Of a stretch of DNA of 64,000 bases, positions 12,311-31,700 are shown in pieces (within the stretch, counting starts at the first letter, position 1; each line of letters opens with the position of its first letter). The notes below the pieces were generated by a model. The model had not been told where the DNA came from, searched no databases, and saw only the letters and a program-made list of their open reading frames with translations. The stretch is from Mugil cephalus (taxonomy: Eukaryota > Chordata > Actinopteri > Mugiliformes > Mugilidae), in assembly GCF_022458985.1 (NCBI RefSeq), contig NC_061773.1, positions 25,206,001 through 25,270,000 of the forward strand, read 5' to 3'. Both the position numbers and the translations under genes were made by a program.

Positions 12311-15300
12311 GTATCCTTTTCACCGCAGTGAGAGACACACGCGTTTGAATCAGTTCCTGCTGTAGCTTAGCGGCTAAGCTAACCTTTTTATCCACCGAGG
12401 GTGAAGCTTGTTGCTGGTCGCGCATTAATTAGCGTGAGCGGGTTTTTTAAAGAGGTGTGTGGTTTCGTGGTGCTACCATTCACTAGAAGTTGTTACCACG
12501 ACGCATTAGTTCAAAATTTGTAGTAGTCCGTGTTCATTGGTTTGCTCCCTGATGTCCAGTGTGTAGACGCAGACGCCGTCTACTCTGGTGGTTTCTTCTT
12601 GTTCCTACACCGTCGTTTGCTTATATGCACGAAATGTTAAAGATCTACTCAGGAATTACTCAAGGTTTTTCCTTTAAACAGTCATTCAAGTAGTTTGATG
12701 CTCCCAAATATTGCCGTCAACCAGCTTCTCATTTAATGGTTGTATGACAATAGATAGTTGCACATCTAAATACATTGTCTGTGGCGGAATCTGTAAGCTA
12801 TCTCAAATGTAGATAAACTACTTATTTTCAAAGCAAAACCCTGTGAAGAAACTGGACTGTGGCCATTGCTGCTACTACATATATATTTACACAGAATAAT
12901 ACAGTATATTATCTCTGTGTGTGTATATGTGTGTACATACTGGTGCCTGGATTTCCCACGTGATAAATAAATGACCTATTTGAATACAGGGGTAATTTAG
13001 GGTGTTTAAAACTTCAGACAACATCATTTTAAGATGAATTATGTCCATAAAGTCCGCTCCAGCCTTAAGTTTATACAGAAACTATGGCGGCAGACCCTAA
13101 CAAACTTACAAATTATCATACCATAAGCTAAAAATGGTACGAATATACCACAACTTAAATAAACTTACAGCACTGTTTGTGTTTTCTAATCACCATGTAC
13201 TGAAGGAGTAAGGTTATCGTGATTTTTAGAATTGTTGATTGTACAGAGGATGATATTATCGTAACACTGGTCGTAGCGAACATGCACCTCCACAGAAATC
13301 TGAGGACAACGCAGACGACAAGAGCTGTGATTGGTCTGGTTGGTAGTAACATGTTTCCGTTTTAGTTTTTCTGGCTGCTTCTCCGTCTCCACAAAGTTCG
13401 AACGTATTGTTTTAGATCAGTAATAATAGTCAAGGAAAGGTTGTAGATGCAAACATTTGTACGATAGTGAAACAGGAAGTAGACACACTAAAATTAACCC
13501 GACTGGGTAAAAAGACACAGCGCCGACTAGTGTTGTTACAGAGTGATGCACACAAGTATAAATGTCTGGCACCGGCGCAGGTCACGTGTGTAGGTACTAT
13601 AAAAGAGCCTTAAGGCATAAGTGAGTAGCAGGGCGTGCAAGTATAAGACGTCGGGTACTTGATTTGAAATATGTTTGTCTTTTCTTTATGTTTGTGTCGT
13701 GTGTTTACTTTTGGTTGTTGAATTTCCTTGACTCTTTGTGTCAGAACCTGATTTTCAGGTACCTGCAAAATGTAAGTAGTGCATTTTTTTTTCTCCAATG
13801 TTTATTCTGATTTGGTTTGTTGTGAGACTGTTTTGAGATAAAATATTCTTTATTTCATTTCATTTATTCTTCCTGTCATTCCAGCGCTCACGGATCCAGG
13901 TGTGGTTGTATGAACAGGTGAACATGCGGATAGAAGGCTGCATTATTGTAAGTTCAGATCAAAAAGAAATAGTTTGTTTTAATATATTTCTTTCTGTGTT
14001 TTTTCCTATATACAATTGGGCATAACATATAACAATACAATTTCCAGCTGTAAAACTTTTGAACATGACATCCGAATTAAAGTACATAGAGGCAGGTGGG
14101 TTGTCTAAATATGTTTCTTCTGCAGTCTAGTTTATGCTTGTATGGTTGTAGGTTCACATTTATTGTATTCTGTTTCAAACCTTCATCCTAATATTGCCTG
14201 AATCATGTCCTTTGTTGGCTTCTCTGGCCTACAGGTGGACGTAGCATTGTCCTGTTTGTCTGACAGGCCATTAAGAAAAACAAAAAACAGATGAACTTCT
14301 TGGAGTCATAAGGCTCTTCATGTTTTCTGCTGTGTATTAAAAGTTGGGGACATTTTGTAATTTGATCATCTTGGAGAACCAGTAAAAATACAGTAGATCT
14401 GAATGTCTCTATCAATCCAGTTCACAACATTTTCTACTGAAAATCTCAAAAGGTGAGAGAGGAAATAATGTGGTAGATGACTAAGGATGGACTATTTTAC
14501 TGTGCTGATTAATCCCACACTAGTAGTAAAACAGGCTTGTGTGGTCCTGTGTTAACACTGCCTGCTCATTGGAAATCCCGGGACATTTACAGCTCAGAGA
14601 TAAGAAATAAATAAATAAATGTTATCAAAATGAAATGAAGAAACAGGGTAGTTACAGTTTCATTTGTCATATTTATTCATATGCCTCCTTTATTCATGTT
14701 TAAACTGCTACATCTGTAATGTCAATAGCAGTGTGACCGGCTACCGTAATAACTGTAGTCTGCGCGCAAGTTTATTTCTCATTCATAAAAAGCTAAAATT
14801 GGGGACTTCTACAGATGGGGGCAGGTCATCCAAAGCGGGGGCTGTCCCCAGAAATTGGGACACAAGTCTTCTCGTTCTGCCACTTCATTTTTCGGACCTT
14901 TCCATCTTCACCACGTCTCCCAGTAACGTAGTCGCACCATGCGTGTTTAGAAGCGCTACATTGGAAGTGGTCCGGTCTGAAACGGTGTCTCACAACAAAG
15001 TGTTGTGAACGTTGTGTAATCAAATACACTGGTATGCCAGTATATTTGAAATTCATATCATAACAGGGAAAAAACACCAGTATTTGGTATGAACCGGTAT
15101 ACCGTCCAGCCCTACTGCTTGGTGAATCTCTTTGGAGCCACAACATCATGCATCTTGACCAGAAATGTTCTCTGGTGGACAGCAGGGATCTCAAATTCTG
15201 ACCCTGTTATAACCGAACGGTCCTTCTGTTCACAAGAAAAGACTGTGGTATTATGCTTCATGCTACACTCATGTAGCACATGTTGTTGCAGCGCTTGGGC

Positions 15301-16302
15301 ACTTTTTAATCAGTGGTTGAGCTGCACCTGAATGTCTCCTGTTTTATATTGGTTTGGCTCTATACTGGCAACAACTGAACGTACCTTTATAATAAAGCCC
15401 AGTTTAACTGATTGACTCACTGTTCTCTTACTGTCTTAGGGATTTGATGAGTACATGAACCTGGTTCTAGATGATGCAGAGGAAGTCCACATGAAGACTA
15501 AGAACAGAAAGCCACTGGGTAAGAGTGCTCTAAATTTGAGCTATATTGAGTTATACATGTGCAGTGTAAATGACATGTACCTTAATTCCAGTGTTAGATC
15601 TGTTGTACAGGAGATATTTAACTTCATCGTAGCAGGAAAAGCACATTAGTTAGTTGGATGGTTGGTGGAACTGAGCCATTGTTTGCTTTTCCTTCAATAC
15701 AAAGCCAAAATAAGTTATGGGGTGTGGAGTTTTCTGCTAAATTATTCTGTGTTTCCAAAGAAACTCGATAGCTATGTGTGCTAACAAACATCAGGCTTGG
15801 GTGCTATGTTGTGTGCAATAAAATATTAATTTTTTCATTAGTGTAAATTTAATCTGTGTGTGTGTTTTGTCTGGAAAGTTTAATAAGTTGATGAACTTCT
15901 TTCTTTGGCTGCTGTCAGAATAAAAGGGATATTATATTCTCCCAAAATATAAAAAGTGCTGACAGGTTTTGTTTCTTCATGATTATTAAACAGTCATGGT
16001 TTCTGAGAATATTAAGGGAAAACTCCAGCCCCGAGTTTGTCTTGCACCGTCACACAAACATACATTTTAGTGCTCTGATTTTTCTGATTTTTTTCTGTCA
16101 AAATGTTGACTTACAAGTTAGTTTTTCCTGGTATCTTAAGCTCACTTTGTCAGAGCTTTGCTTTGTGTGTGTTCAAATGTGAACTGACAGTTTTTATCTC
16201 TCTCCATCCATCCTGTGGTTTTTCTGATCTGCCTCCATCTTCTCAGGGAGGATCATGTTGAAAGGAGACAACATCACCTTGCTGCAGAGTGTGTCCAACT
16301 AG
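12254..16302 (+). CDS. snrpe: Small nuclear ribonucleoprotein E (SmE), five coding exons
   Basis: Joining exons 12254-12310, 13745-13771, 13885-13947, 15440-15518 and 16247-16302 gives 282 nt, 93 residues plus TAG. The product starts [19 protein letters not shown] and ends [14 protein letters not shown]; it matches vertebrate SmE almost throughout and is one residue longer than the human 92 aa because of an extra Gly near position 8. SmE is one of seven Sm proteins forming the ring on U1, U2, U4 and U5 snRNAs; SmE, SmF and SmG pre-assemble in the cytoplasm. The Sm1 part (about residues 30-65, with [13 protein letters not shown]) and the Sm2 part (IMLKGDNI, about 78-85, the RNA-contacting loop) are both present. 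All introns are GT-AG and keep the frame; phases are 0, 0, 0 and 1. The start was chosen from homology. No frameshift or stop is seen, and the introns argue against a retrocopy. Confidence 0.97.
13745..13771 (+). CDS. snrpe: snrpe coding exon 2 (27-nt microexon)
   Basis: Encodes NLIFRYLQN, residues 20-28. It is bounded by the acceptor TGTCAG (ending 13744) and the donor GTAAGT at 13772. At 27 nt it is far too short for ORF finding and is recognised only by homology. Confidence 0.95.
13885..13947 (+). CDS. snrpe: snrpe coding exon 3
   Basis: Encodes [21 protein letters not shown], residues 29-49. The acceptor is CCAG ending 13884, only 113 bp after exon 2; the donor GTAAGT is at 13948. Confidence 0.95.
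14720..15117. mobile_element. Possible hAT-like MITE in snrpe intron 3
   Basis: The right end GGTATACCGTCCAGCCCTA (15097-15115), with GTATGAACCGG before it, is a terminal motif of a widespread vertebrate MITE type (established knowledge). The left boundary is uncertain. Confidence 0.4.
15440..15518 (+). CDS. snrpe: snrpe coding exon 4
   Basis: Encodes [20 protein letters not shown] and on to KNRKPL plus the first base of Gly76. Acceptor CTTAG ends at 15439; donor GTAAGAG begins at 15519 (phase 1). Confidence 0.95.
16247..16302 (+). CDS. snrpe: snrpe coding exon 5 with stop
   Basis: Completes Gly76 and encodes [17 protein letters not shown] followed by TAG at 16300-16302. The acceptor TCTCAG ends at 16246. 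Confidence 0.95.
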
Positions 16303-16430
16303 GACGATGGAAATGAAGACCAAGTGTTTTCTATTCTTTCTTTTTTTTTCCTCTAAATTTTGAGTACGTTTGTGTTAATATGACATGAATATTGTAATAT
16401 TTTCTTTCTTCCTTATGGTTCCATTTTGAA

Positions 16431-16436
16431 AATAAA
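16431..16436 (+). terminator. snrpe: snrpe poly(A) signal AATAAA
   Basis: A canonical AATAAA lies 129 bp after the snrpe stop codon and is followed by a T-rich stretch and GTGTTCGTTTGT. This predicts a short 3' UTR of about 150 nt. Confidence 0.8.
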
Positions 16437-16479
16437 TTTGTTTTTTCTTACAAGTGCCGCCAGTGTTCGTTTGTATCAT

Positions 16480-17160
16480 TGAATATTTGTAGCACTCAGC
16501 TGCTTATTTGGGTCACTGGGCTGCATTGCCATCTAGTGGCAGACACTACAGCTGCAATATACCAACAGATATGTAGGTCAAACTCGCAGCTGCAAATACA
16601 GTACAAGGACGAAGTACTTTTATTAGAAGTACTAATGGATTTCTTTGTATTATGTTATTTTAGATGTGAAACATAAAGGGGAATCTTACTTTTTGTTGCT
16701 ATACACAAAAAAAAAAGATTAAACTGCTTCAAAGGAAGATTGAGTGAAAGGTAAAGAGGGGAAACATGGAGAAGAAAAAATCTATCCATCCTTTGTACAG
16801 TCTTACATGAATCCATATTACATTTTTTTTAAAACTGTTTATTATTTTAGTATCTCCAGATACTCAATTTAGAGTCCCAACATACATATATCATAAACTT
16901 CTTCCTCTACATACATCACTCCATAAAAGATCAACCAGACTTTTACCGTGGGCTGAAGGTGAAAGTCTTATTGCCCTTTTGCACATGTACTTTACCCTTT
17001 AATATACATATTGTATATCAGCCCAGTCATTGCACTACAACTTTTTTCCCCCACTACTCATCACCAGCTGCGTGTTTGCATTGCCTGCTCCATGTGCCCC
17101 TAATTGTTCCCTGGGGACAAATAAAGTTTTCTGAGTCTGAATTATATCGCGAGATGATGG
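16480..17160. other. snrpe-cdc42 intergenic DNA with retroposon tail
   Basis: No gene is seen. Around 16965-17150 the sequence (TTGCACATGTACTTTA, then GGGACAAATAAAGTTTTCTGA) resembles the 3' tail of fish non-LTR elements. The rest is AT-rich and unremarkable. Confidence 0.4.
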
Positions 17161-17329
17161 ACAAATTCCCTAGTATTTAATTATAATTTTCAAAACCTGA
17201 AATGTGTGTGTTGTATTCAGACAATCTCTGTTCCTCATTACATAAACTAAACAGAAGACTGAAATAGTTTTATTGTCATTATTATTATTTTACCTGTTTG
17301 CCCCATTTTGAAAGAAGCAGCGAAATTGA

Positions 17330-18070
17330 TTAACGTCATGACGTAGTGGTTCTCTGCGCAACGTGTCCCTGTTCTGTTGACTGGGAAGCCCCTATCGCTG
17401 AGCTGCCAACGCCCGGCGCAGAGACACAAATAGAAGATACGGTACGGTAAAAAATAAAACAAATGACATTATTGTGTTATTATGCTATAACTATATTTGT
17501 TTTGTATTTTTTTTTGTTTAAACGTGGTCAACATTATGTGTGCTGTACGCTTTGTGCTATTGAGTTGTCTTTTTTTTAGATATGTCATTCAGCGACAGCA
17601 TCCGCTAATGCTAACCGCTAGCCGCTCACAGTGTCTGTAACATTAGATCGGGCAGTTAATAAATCCCGCTGGGTTGTATAGTAGCCACATTTCAAATAAC
17701 TCATTAATAGTGGGTTTCAGTGAGAATCCAGTAGTTATTCGACCTTAATAAAGTTAGTAAATTGCAGAATACGCAGCTGTGTGGTAGCTAGCGTTTAGCC
17801 GGTTGCCGAGCTGAATAAAAAAAAAATGAATCAATATCGAGTGCGGTGTTAATTTATAAAATGTATTTGCCTTAAAGTGCCCTCCCGGATTATAGTTAAA
17901 ACAGTGTAATGTTTGGGTCCCATAACGTTGGCTGGGTAGTAGTAAGTTTATATCGTTTTAAACCGGCCGGAAATTAGGCCAGATTGAGGCCAGGGATGTG
18001 GCCGACATAGAGCAGCTACGGCTAATGCCACAAGCTAACGATCTGTTGAGTAGTATCCATCTCTAAAGTG
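17330..18070 (+). promoter_or_regulatory. cdc42: Candidate cdc42 promoter / untranslated first exon region
   Basis: This stretch between snrpe and the first cdc42 coding exon has more CpG than its AT-rich surroundings, including GCGCAACG, CAACGCCCGGCGCAG and GCTAACCGCTAGCCGC, and a palindromic CGTCATGACG near 17335. Vertebrate cdc42 has an untranslated first exon well upstream of the ATG exon, so a promoter here is plausible. I cannot define the exon or its donor from sequence alone. Confidence 0.3.
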
Positions 18071-21000
18071 CGATGTACAAATGTTTTCTAGTACGCGATT
18101 GTTACCTGATTGTGACAATACCTCTGACTAATCGTGGTCGCCTAGTTGTACATATTATAAAATTGTAAGCACCTTGTCAGATGAAAAGCCCACTGTTGGA
18201 TGGAGGTAAAGATGTGACCTCTTTGACTTGGAGAACTACATTTGTCAAGTTTCAAGCATCCAGTCATTTTCCATGTCGTTCCTGTGCTTGTGTGCATCCT
18301 TATATCTATAGTCCGGATGAATTTGGAATGAAATTGTGGGCAGCCATTGAGAAAATAGGAAACGCACACTGCTCGTGTTTAATGATGTAGTAAAGGGTGA
18401 TGCAAAACAATAATAATCTTGTTATAAAGAGAGTGCCTAATTGTGTGATGTTAGTAGTTATCTGTGGCTTTTGGTACCAGTATTAAAGCTGGCCTGGCCT
18501 CATAGTGCTCGCTGGCCTACAAACACATATGTGTGGATTAAGTCTGGCGGTATTATTGCAGCTGCAGGCACCCTCTGTTGCCTTTTGCCCTGGGCTTCAT
18601 TCGTTGTTAAGCTTATGTTCTGTTGTCTTGTGTTGCGAAGCTGCTCCATGATTTATAGATCACATTATTTGCCCTGCAGGGTAGTATAATACAGCTTGTA
18701 CACTGTTGTATGGTCATAACAGTGATCATTATACAGTGAAACTTATCGTTTTTTCAGTAGTTCAAGTGGGAAAATAAATCCACGAGACCAGGGTAGGGCA
18801 ATTATTTTAACTGCTACCTAATAATAATAATAAAAACAACAACAACAACAATAAGAATACATATTATTTGTGTGTGCCTCAAGGACACTTTACATAAAAA
18901 AGTATTGGCATGTTGTTGATCACCTGAATGCCTATTTTCAGCCTATAAATTTTATGAAGTCCCCCGAAAAAATATCCTATGCAGAGCACCATGAAACAAA
19001 TTTTAATTAGTGCCTAATACACTTAGTCAATTTTCTCTTCAGTTTTCTACAATAATTACACGTTCCACCCATGTTTATTGATGTAATTTCAGTTTTGTCA
19101 CATTGCTAATCTGGTTAATACTCCACCATAAGATATGGAGAAAAAAAACTATTTTGTATGTGGTACAACTAAGTAGTTATAGCTTTGTCGACTTCTCTCA
19201 ACTCGCAGCAGGCTGCTCTTGTAATTGTGGCTGCCCACAATTCTTGTAAAGCACATTCATTCGTAGCATGCAGCGTTACCAAAAGATCTACATTTCCTTT
19301 TTTCATTCTGTAACAGTTGTGTAATCAGGCTCAAGTCTCTGTACTGCACCGTAACTTCCACTAAATATTCAGCTGCCTAATTTGCAGAGGATTAAGTTTG
19401 GTCTATGCTTTGCAACAAATTCCCTCAGATTTACTTCCTTGGTGAGTAGCCCACAATGTTGCAAGCATGTATACTTGTGCACTGGTGGCATTGTTCTGCA
19501 ATTATGCCACAAAAATGGCAGTCGGTGGCAAGTCAGCTGTGTTGAGTGGTTGCAACTTTGCAGCTCATGTTACTTTTAGTTACTTTCACTGAAAACACTT
19601 CAAAGCAGAAAACGAGGAAAGGCATCCGAGTAGATTATTTAGGAGGCAGAAAGAAGGAGAATTTACTGTTCCTGTCCAGCAAATGAGTGACAAGGATGAA
19701 AAGATGTGTTTTGGGACAATCACAGTTGTGCAGTGTGTGTTACTCCGATGTGAACGGTGTAGCCTGTGCCACAGGGCATAGAGCTGTACCAAGGCTACGT
19801 CACAGATCTGACACAGAAGAATGAATCCACCTTATGTTTTGCTCCTGTGTTTACTATATTTTGTAGCATTTGGTGTCTGCAGCCGCCCCCACAAAGTGGT
19901 GCAGAGCTCTGCAGTGGCTCACTGCCATATTTTTCATGTAATGCTTATATTATTTTCTCTCTAAAGTCAAGTGTTTGTTGGCGTTTTAATTGAATTACGC
20001 GTCGCTGCTCGAGCTGGACTGTTGTCAGGGTTGAGACATAGAATAAGACAGAGTCACCACTTTTTCTTCTTATAATCCAGGGATGTCTAACTCATGTTAG
20101 TTTGCGGTTCATATTGTTCCCAATTTGATCTCAGACAGGCCAGAACAGTATAATAGCACACTAACCTATAAATAATGACAACTCCATTGATTTTTTTTCG
20201 ATTTGTTGTCGTGCAGAGAAGAAAAAGTACATTAGGCGAATGTTTAGATTCTAAATTATCCTATTTTCCTATGAAAAATAAGTGCAATTTTGGCACATTG
20301 CTGTCTGCTGTTTAATCCAGTGTTGTGTTCTTTCCACTTCTTGGACTAAAACAGTAGACAAATTAGAAATAGCACTTATTTTCATTGAAATATTGCAGTC
20401 TTTAAAAAATTCAAGACCCTCTGGTGGGCCGCTCTTAGTTGTATGTTTGACACCTGTGTAATAATGGGTCAGAATGTTAAAACGTTTGCTTTCCTGTAGG
20501 TTTCCTGTAGACATTTATATTTTTGCTGTGGTGGTTGGATTTTATGTATTGGCTGCTGCTATTTTACTAAATCACGATGATGTGAAAGTATCACCAATAG
20601 CAAAGGCCTCAAGTTAACCTATTGTGAACTTAATTACTTGTAAATTTGAAAACTCGTCTCTAACTCATAATCTATAAAGTCAGACTAAGCACAGGATTAA
20701 CTCCATTCTGGTTTGGCTCTTGGGAAATATGTGGAAGAGGAACAACCCCAAACTGGTTTTCCTTTCCTTCCACATTTCCTCCTCCCAAACATTCTTTATG
20801 TGCTTGTACTGCTACATAAAAGGGGAATTGCCTTCGTGTGAGTCACTGTCATACTGTATCAGGCGGCTCCCAAATGGGTCTGTAGGTGTAATTAGTAGAA
20901 AATTTGAAAATAACAGCATCTCCAAATCTCACTTTGTTGGTCAGTGACGTTACGTCGGTTACTGGACCGGGTCATCTACACATAAACATCCCCTTGTCTA

Positions 21001-21360
21001 GACAGTAATGAAATTTAGGTGTTTACTAACAGTTTATTGTTCAGGGATTTTGAAAAAGGCAATTGGTGCTCAGCTTTTCAAGATCTCTCTTAGAAAATTC
21101 AAAGTCAGTCTTCACTACATACTTCTTCCTCATTTTTTTGTTCTGCTCACTCAAAATGCAGAGTCATGTGCAGAGTATGTGCTTTTGCAAATTGTACCTT
21201 CAACCTATTCAGTTTTATGTTTATTTGATTATTTAGATGCATTATAGATTTGGATGCTATGTGGCCTAAAAAAGCAGAATTACCTCCATTTTGATTAAAG
21301 GTTAAAATCAGATAAATCAACTAATACACCTTTTCCTTCCATTTCTTTTTGTTGTTCCAG
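18070..21360 (+). other. Probable cdc42 5' intron, no coding sequence seen
   Basis: Apart from the MITE at 20078-20457 and a short (AAC)/(AAT) run near 18820-18850 nothing is recognisable. The end is a T-rich tract and TTCCAG acceptor (21355-21360) in front of the ATG exon. Confidence 0.45.
20078..20457. mobile_element. hAT-like MITE, copy 2
   Basis: Begins CAGGGATGTCTAACTCAT and ends GTATGTTTGACACCTG: imperfect terminal inverted repeats. Same family as 9902-10438, same orientation. Confidence 0.7.
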
Positions 21361-27134
<5,774 letters not shown>

Positions 27135-27154
27135 GAGGTTCCTACCTCCACACA

Positions 27155-27157
<3 letters not shown>

Positions 27158-27187
<30 letters not shown>
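27158..27187. repeat. (CA)n microsatellite in cdc42 3' UTR
   Basis: About 15 CA units beginning 24 bp after the CVLL stop. Confidence 0.95.
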
Positions 27188-27192
<5 letters not shown>

Positions 27193-28727
27193 ATACACAA
27201 CCACACATATTAAATACATCCTCCATCCCCTCCCACACCCTCCCCCCTCCCTCCCCCCTTGCTCTGCTAAGGCTGGCTGACAGCGTCGTCCTCCACAGTG
27301 AAGACTAGACAAAAAAAAAAAACAAAACACAGCCTACCAAGTTTCAGAAAAATTCTCTGCAATAATACAAAGCTTCATCCCCAAGTCTTGATGAGTTTGG
27401 GACGTGAACGTGAACCAACCAATAACGGTCGAGCATCCAGACACCGAAGCGCGCACACGCGGTAGAACTCATCCTGTTCGACCTGTTTTTTTTTTTTTGG
27501 GTGATTTTCAATCCAGTCAGTGTCGATTTATCCGTCTTCGACCGATGTTTCCCGAGGATTATAAGCCCCGCCCCCTCTCCGGCCTCTCCCAGCCGCCTGA
27601 TTGGTGGCCGCTCTCACGCCGCTGTTCGCTCCTCCGTCGTCGGCAAGCACACTCATCCCCCCCCCCCCCTTGTTTTTCGTTTCCCAGCACTACCCCCAAG
27701 ACAAGAAATGCAACAGAGTAGTGTTTTATTTTTTATTTTATTATTTTATTATTTTATGTTTTTGCCAATGCCCCTATTTCTCCTGAGATATTTATTCCAC
27801 GTTCCAAAAAAGACGCACTCTTAACCACTATGGACACCGTGTTGGTCTGACAGGGTTCAGTAATCTAAGGCAATACGTCTCCCCACAGCTGAGGAGCTTT
27901 AATTGGTTAAAATAAATAAATAAATTGTCTTGTATGCAGCCCACTAAATGTCGACGTCCACAGCGCAGAGTCGCGGTCCGTTTGGAGCGTGGTCATCACT
28001 TGAAGAGCTGAAGGCGTCCGGTAGAGATGAGGTTCCGCTAAGTCGACCACGGGAATTGGCCTTTTTTTTTTTTAGATGCAGGGAACTTAAACAGTGTTAG
28101 CAGAACAAGTGGTGTGTTCTTCATGCGTTGCCAGGGACCAAGGGAGGATGAAGCAAGCAGAACCCGGTTCTAACATCATTGTCACCACACGCTCTGAACG
28201 GGCTGCACCAGAAATGTGTCAATGTGACGCAAACGCGTGTTGCTGGAGTTACATTTTTTAGAAAAAAAACTCATGAGTGAACGTGAACGTCCACCAGATT
28301 TTCTGTCTGTGCCACATCATCAGAGTGTGGTGCCTTCCTGTAGCGTGTTGTGTTCAGGCGGCAACACGCGAGGGTGTCGAGTCTGTTGTGCCCGTTCAGA
28401 GTGTGTGGCGCTGTGTGTGTGTGTGTAGCTCAGCCTTGGTCTCTGTTATAAATGATAGGTTCAACAGATGTAATTATAATGTAAGCTGGCACAAAAATGT
28501 TGATATAGGCTCCAGGTGTTTTTACCAAAATCTTTTTTTTTTTTTTTTTCTTCATTATTTCTGTTGTGCTGTTTTTTATTATTTTATTTTATATATATAT
28601 ATATAAATATATTAAAAAAAAAAAAAAAAAAGGTTACTTTGACTCTTTTTACATTTAGGGGTCGGAAGTCATCTGAACTCTCGCCTGCCAGTTTATATAC
28701 CAAGAAAACCTTTGATTGGTTTAGTTG

Positions 28728-28733
28728 AATAAA
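28728..28733 (+). terminator. cdc42: Candidate distal poly(A) signal of cdc42
   Basis: AATAAA in GTTGAATAAAAACC, 1.6 kb after the CVLL stop. The 27911 AATAAA is an alternative nearer site. Confidence 0.5.
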
Positions 28734-28759
28734 AACCTCCAATGGCAGAGAGACTGTTC

Positions 28760-31700
28760 GGCAAAGATTATTTGTGATTGGCTGGTTCTTGTTTTTCTTT
28801 ACTGGTGGCTTAGAGTTGGGTTGATGTCCAGCCCAAGTCAGTATAATTAATATAACCCATTGTTGTTTTGGTGCAAAACCAAATGCTTTGTCTAAAAGTC
28901 TTTGTTCTTTGTATATGCATTCTTTTCAAAAATATTAAACTTATACCTTAATTGCCTTTACCACTTTTCCCTTGCCTTGTTTTTCATTTATTTATTTATT
29001 TATTTATTTATTTTAAAGTTTTGCCTACTAAAGCAGAAGACTAACCCGTTTAGGTTGGGCTCCACTGTTTGGATTAGTCTGTCATGGGATATTGAACCAG
29101 CAGGAGGCGCTGTCCACTCAGACATCAGTGGAGACGTTCAAGTCAATTACTCCTGCATTTAAACGATGATGAGTGTTGCTACTGTAATGACAAATAATTT
29201 AAAGTAAAAAAAACACATATTAAAGAAATGGAAGAGATTTAAAACATGGTGGTAAAACTTCTATTAACAACTCAGACACAGAAGATGATGTTCACTGGAA
29301 AAAAGTGAAGAAAGTCAGCACCCTGTTACTTTTACATCCAAAACAGAAAAAAATAATGTTGCCAATTTGACACATTCAGTTCTTGGAAACTTTTCATAAT
29401 GAATCCAAATTTTTAAATAATCAAATATCGGGATCATTGCCAATAAGTTGTGAGATGAACCTCAAGCAGAAAATTATGTCATTATTTCAATTTATCGACA
29501 TGTCCTTTGTTTGACAAAATTACTTTTAATAATAAAAATTATACATTCAATATTTGGTTCAGTTTTTTTTGTGTGTTTTCTGAAAACCCTGAAAAAAATA
29601 TATTATTTTAAATATGGTTATTAGAGGTTAATGCAGGTTATTGATGAGTTGGTACAATCACCACAACTCATAGAAAACACACACCTGAACTGGCCAAGCA
29701 TAAAACTGACGGTCATATGATGGTTGATGGTTTGGTTGGTCAAACACTTTTATTACTGCATATACACGTATTCATGGTTATCAAATCAGTCTTAAAGCTG
29801 AATATTTTAGCCAGATTTGGTGGTTAGTCTGGATTAGTTGAGCCACAAAGAGGAAGAAGACGGACTTGGACCAAACAATTCTTTTTATTCAATGTAAAAT
29901 ATAAAACACAAAGGGGAAAGTCCACGTATCTGACAAATCATCAAAGACTGACCTTCCTACTCAGTCTCATGTTACCTCCTCTGATGTTGGACGTAGGTTG
30001 TTACCCTCATTCTTAGGCTTTACACACAATACAAACACGAATTGTAGAGTCCAACATTCGTGGAACTTGATCCCAAACACAGTATTTTACGCTGTGACAA
30101 CGTTTTGACCATAATGACCACAAAGGTTCTCTTTAATTTTCCACTAATGCCTTCATATGAATTACAGTAATGGGTTAGAGTGAACCATCATTTCAAAATA
30201 AAACTAACTGGAAGTCTATGAAAGTATGAACGTGTCCATATTTGTATTTTTTTTTAAGCTTCCTATTCATACTATATGATACTGCGCTTAAAGATCTTCT
30301 TTAAATTCTATGTAAGGACTAGTAATATGTGCCTTTTGTACATGGGCATTAATCATTTTTTGTTATTTAAAAATTCACATTATTGCATCATCTGTATAAA
30401 AATGTATCTTTGTTGCCAGGATGTTTATTTCTTGATTGTTTATGAAATCTATAAAACAGTCACTATGATAGAGCCTTGAGGTGCATCTTTTATGATCTTT
30501 ACAGGGATTTGAGTTCTGTCTGGAGGATAGTTGTTGAACTCTTCTGATTTTTTTATTTTTTGTTACTGAAGTATTTGCTTTAATAACTCGACAAGCCAGT
30601 AAACACAGAGGACAAAGTTTTATCTCTTCAACTTAATAACTGATAAGAAACTGCTGATTTTGACTTGTCTTTAACACTATGGCAATAATAGAGCACAGTG
30701 ACGTTTGGCGTCAACTGCATTAACGTAAAAGGTTTGTCTTTAAATATAGTCAGATGTACATTTAAGTGACAATTACAATCAGTATGAATGAATAACATGA
30801 TTTCAGTTGTTCTTGTCCATTTTGGATACATTGTTCCAGTGATGAGTTGTAACAGCAAAGCATTTTCTTTCTCTCTTATCAAAATCACTGACTTACATTT
30901 AAATATTAACCCATTAATCTCATTAAATTATTCCCAGCAGTCTATTCTTTTGTTTTAATGGCTCGTCTGTCTCTGCAACTTTGCATTGGTGCTTTTATCT
31001 AATCATATTTCAGCCATCATGAGCTGCTGGAGTCAAAGAATCTACTTGGGCCTTCACACTTAAAACTGCAGGCGGCTGAAGCTGGAAACACATGGTAATG
31101 AAGTTGTTCCTTTAACCAATCACATTTCAAGTTCATATTCTTAGGCCTTCTCTGTGGTCTACGGTAGCGTCAGTGTTTTCTCGTCTTCTGATTGGACGGT
31201 CAGCGAGCTGCTCTGTTCAGGTCAAGCTAGTGGTTCATGTTCATCTGTTGCAAGCTGCACAATCAAGAAAAAAATATTTAGAAAACCACTTTCACAGCAT
31301 ACTTAGCAGGAAAAACTGTGCATTGTCTGGAAAGTCTGGAGCTAGCAAGCTAGCCTGACCTAGCCAGAGAAAAGTGTGAGTCCACCACTTTCAGGTCAGA
31401 AAAATATGAGCGCTAGTCTTGGCTCACAGGCTCTGAACAGAACTCTAAATTGTTTCTTATGTTCTGGTGAGTAAAATGAATTATATTATATATATTTAAT
31501 TGGGTCGACATTGATGCTTCTGCTGGATTGGACGTATGTGGCGCCGAACTTGTTGAATTGTGAGTTTCTTGGTTTGGTAATGACATTCATCTTGCTATAT
31601 GAGATATCCGACTACAATGTAGCATCCTGTGTTATTGCATATCCGTGTAATGTTGATGGTTTCTATCGCAGTGGGATCATAACAATTGTATTTTGAAAAC

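Larger units (their letters stand above)
27135..28750 (+). other. cdc42: Probable 3' UTR of ubiquitous cdc42 mRNA
   Basis: Begins with a (CA)n tract (27158-27187) just after the stop, and includes a C-run near 27658-27669 and a long T/A-rich patch (28531-28631). AATAAA occurs at 27911 and again at 28728-28733; the second is the better end because it closes the non-repetitive stretch. Length is inferred. Confidence 0.5.
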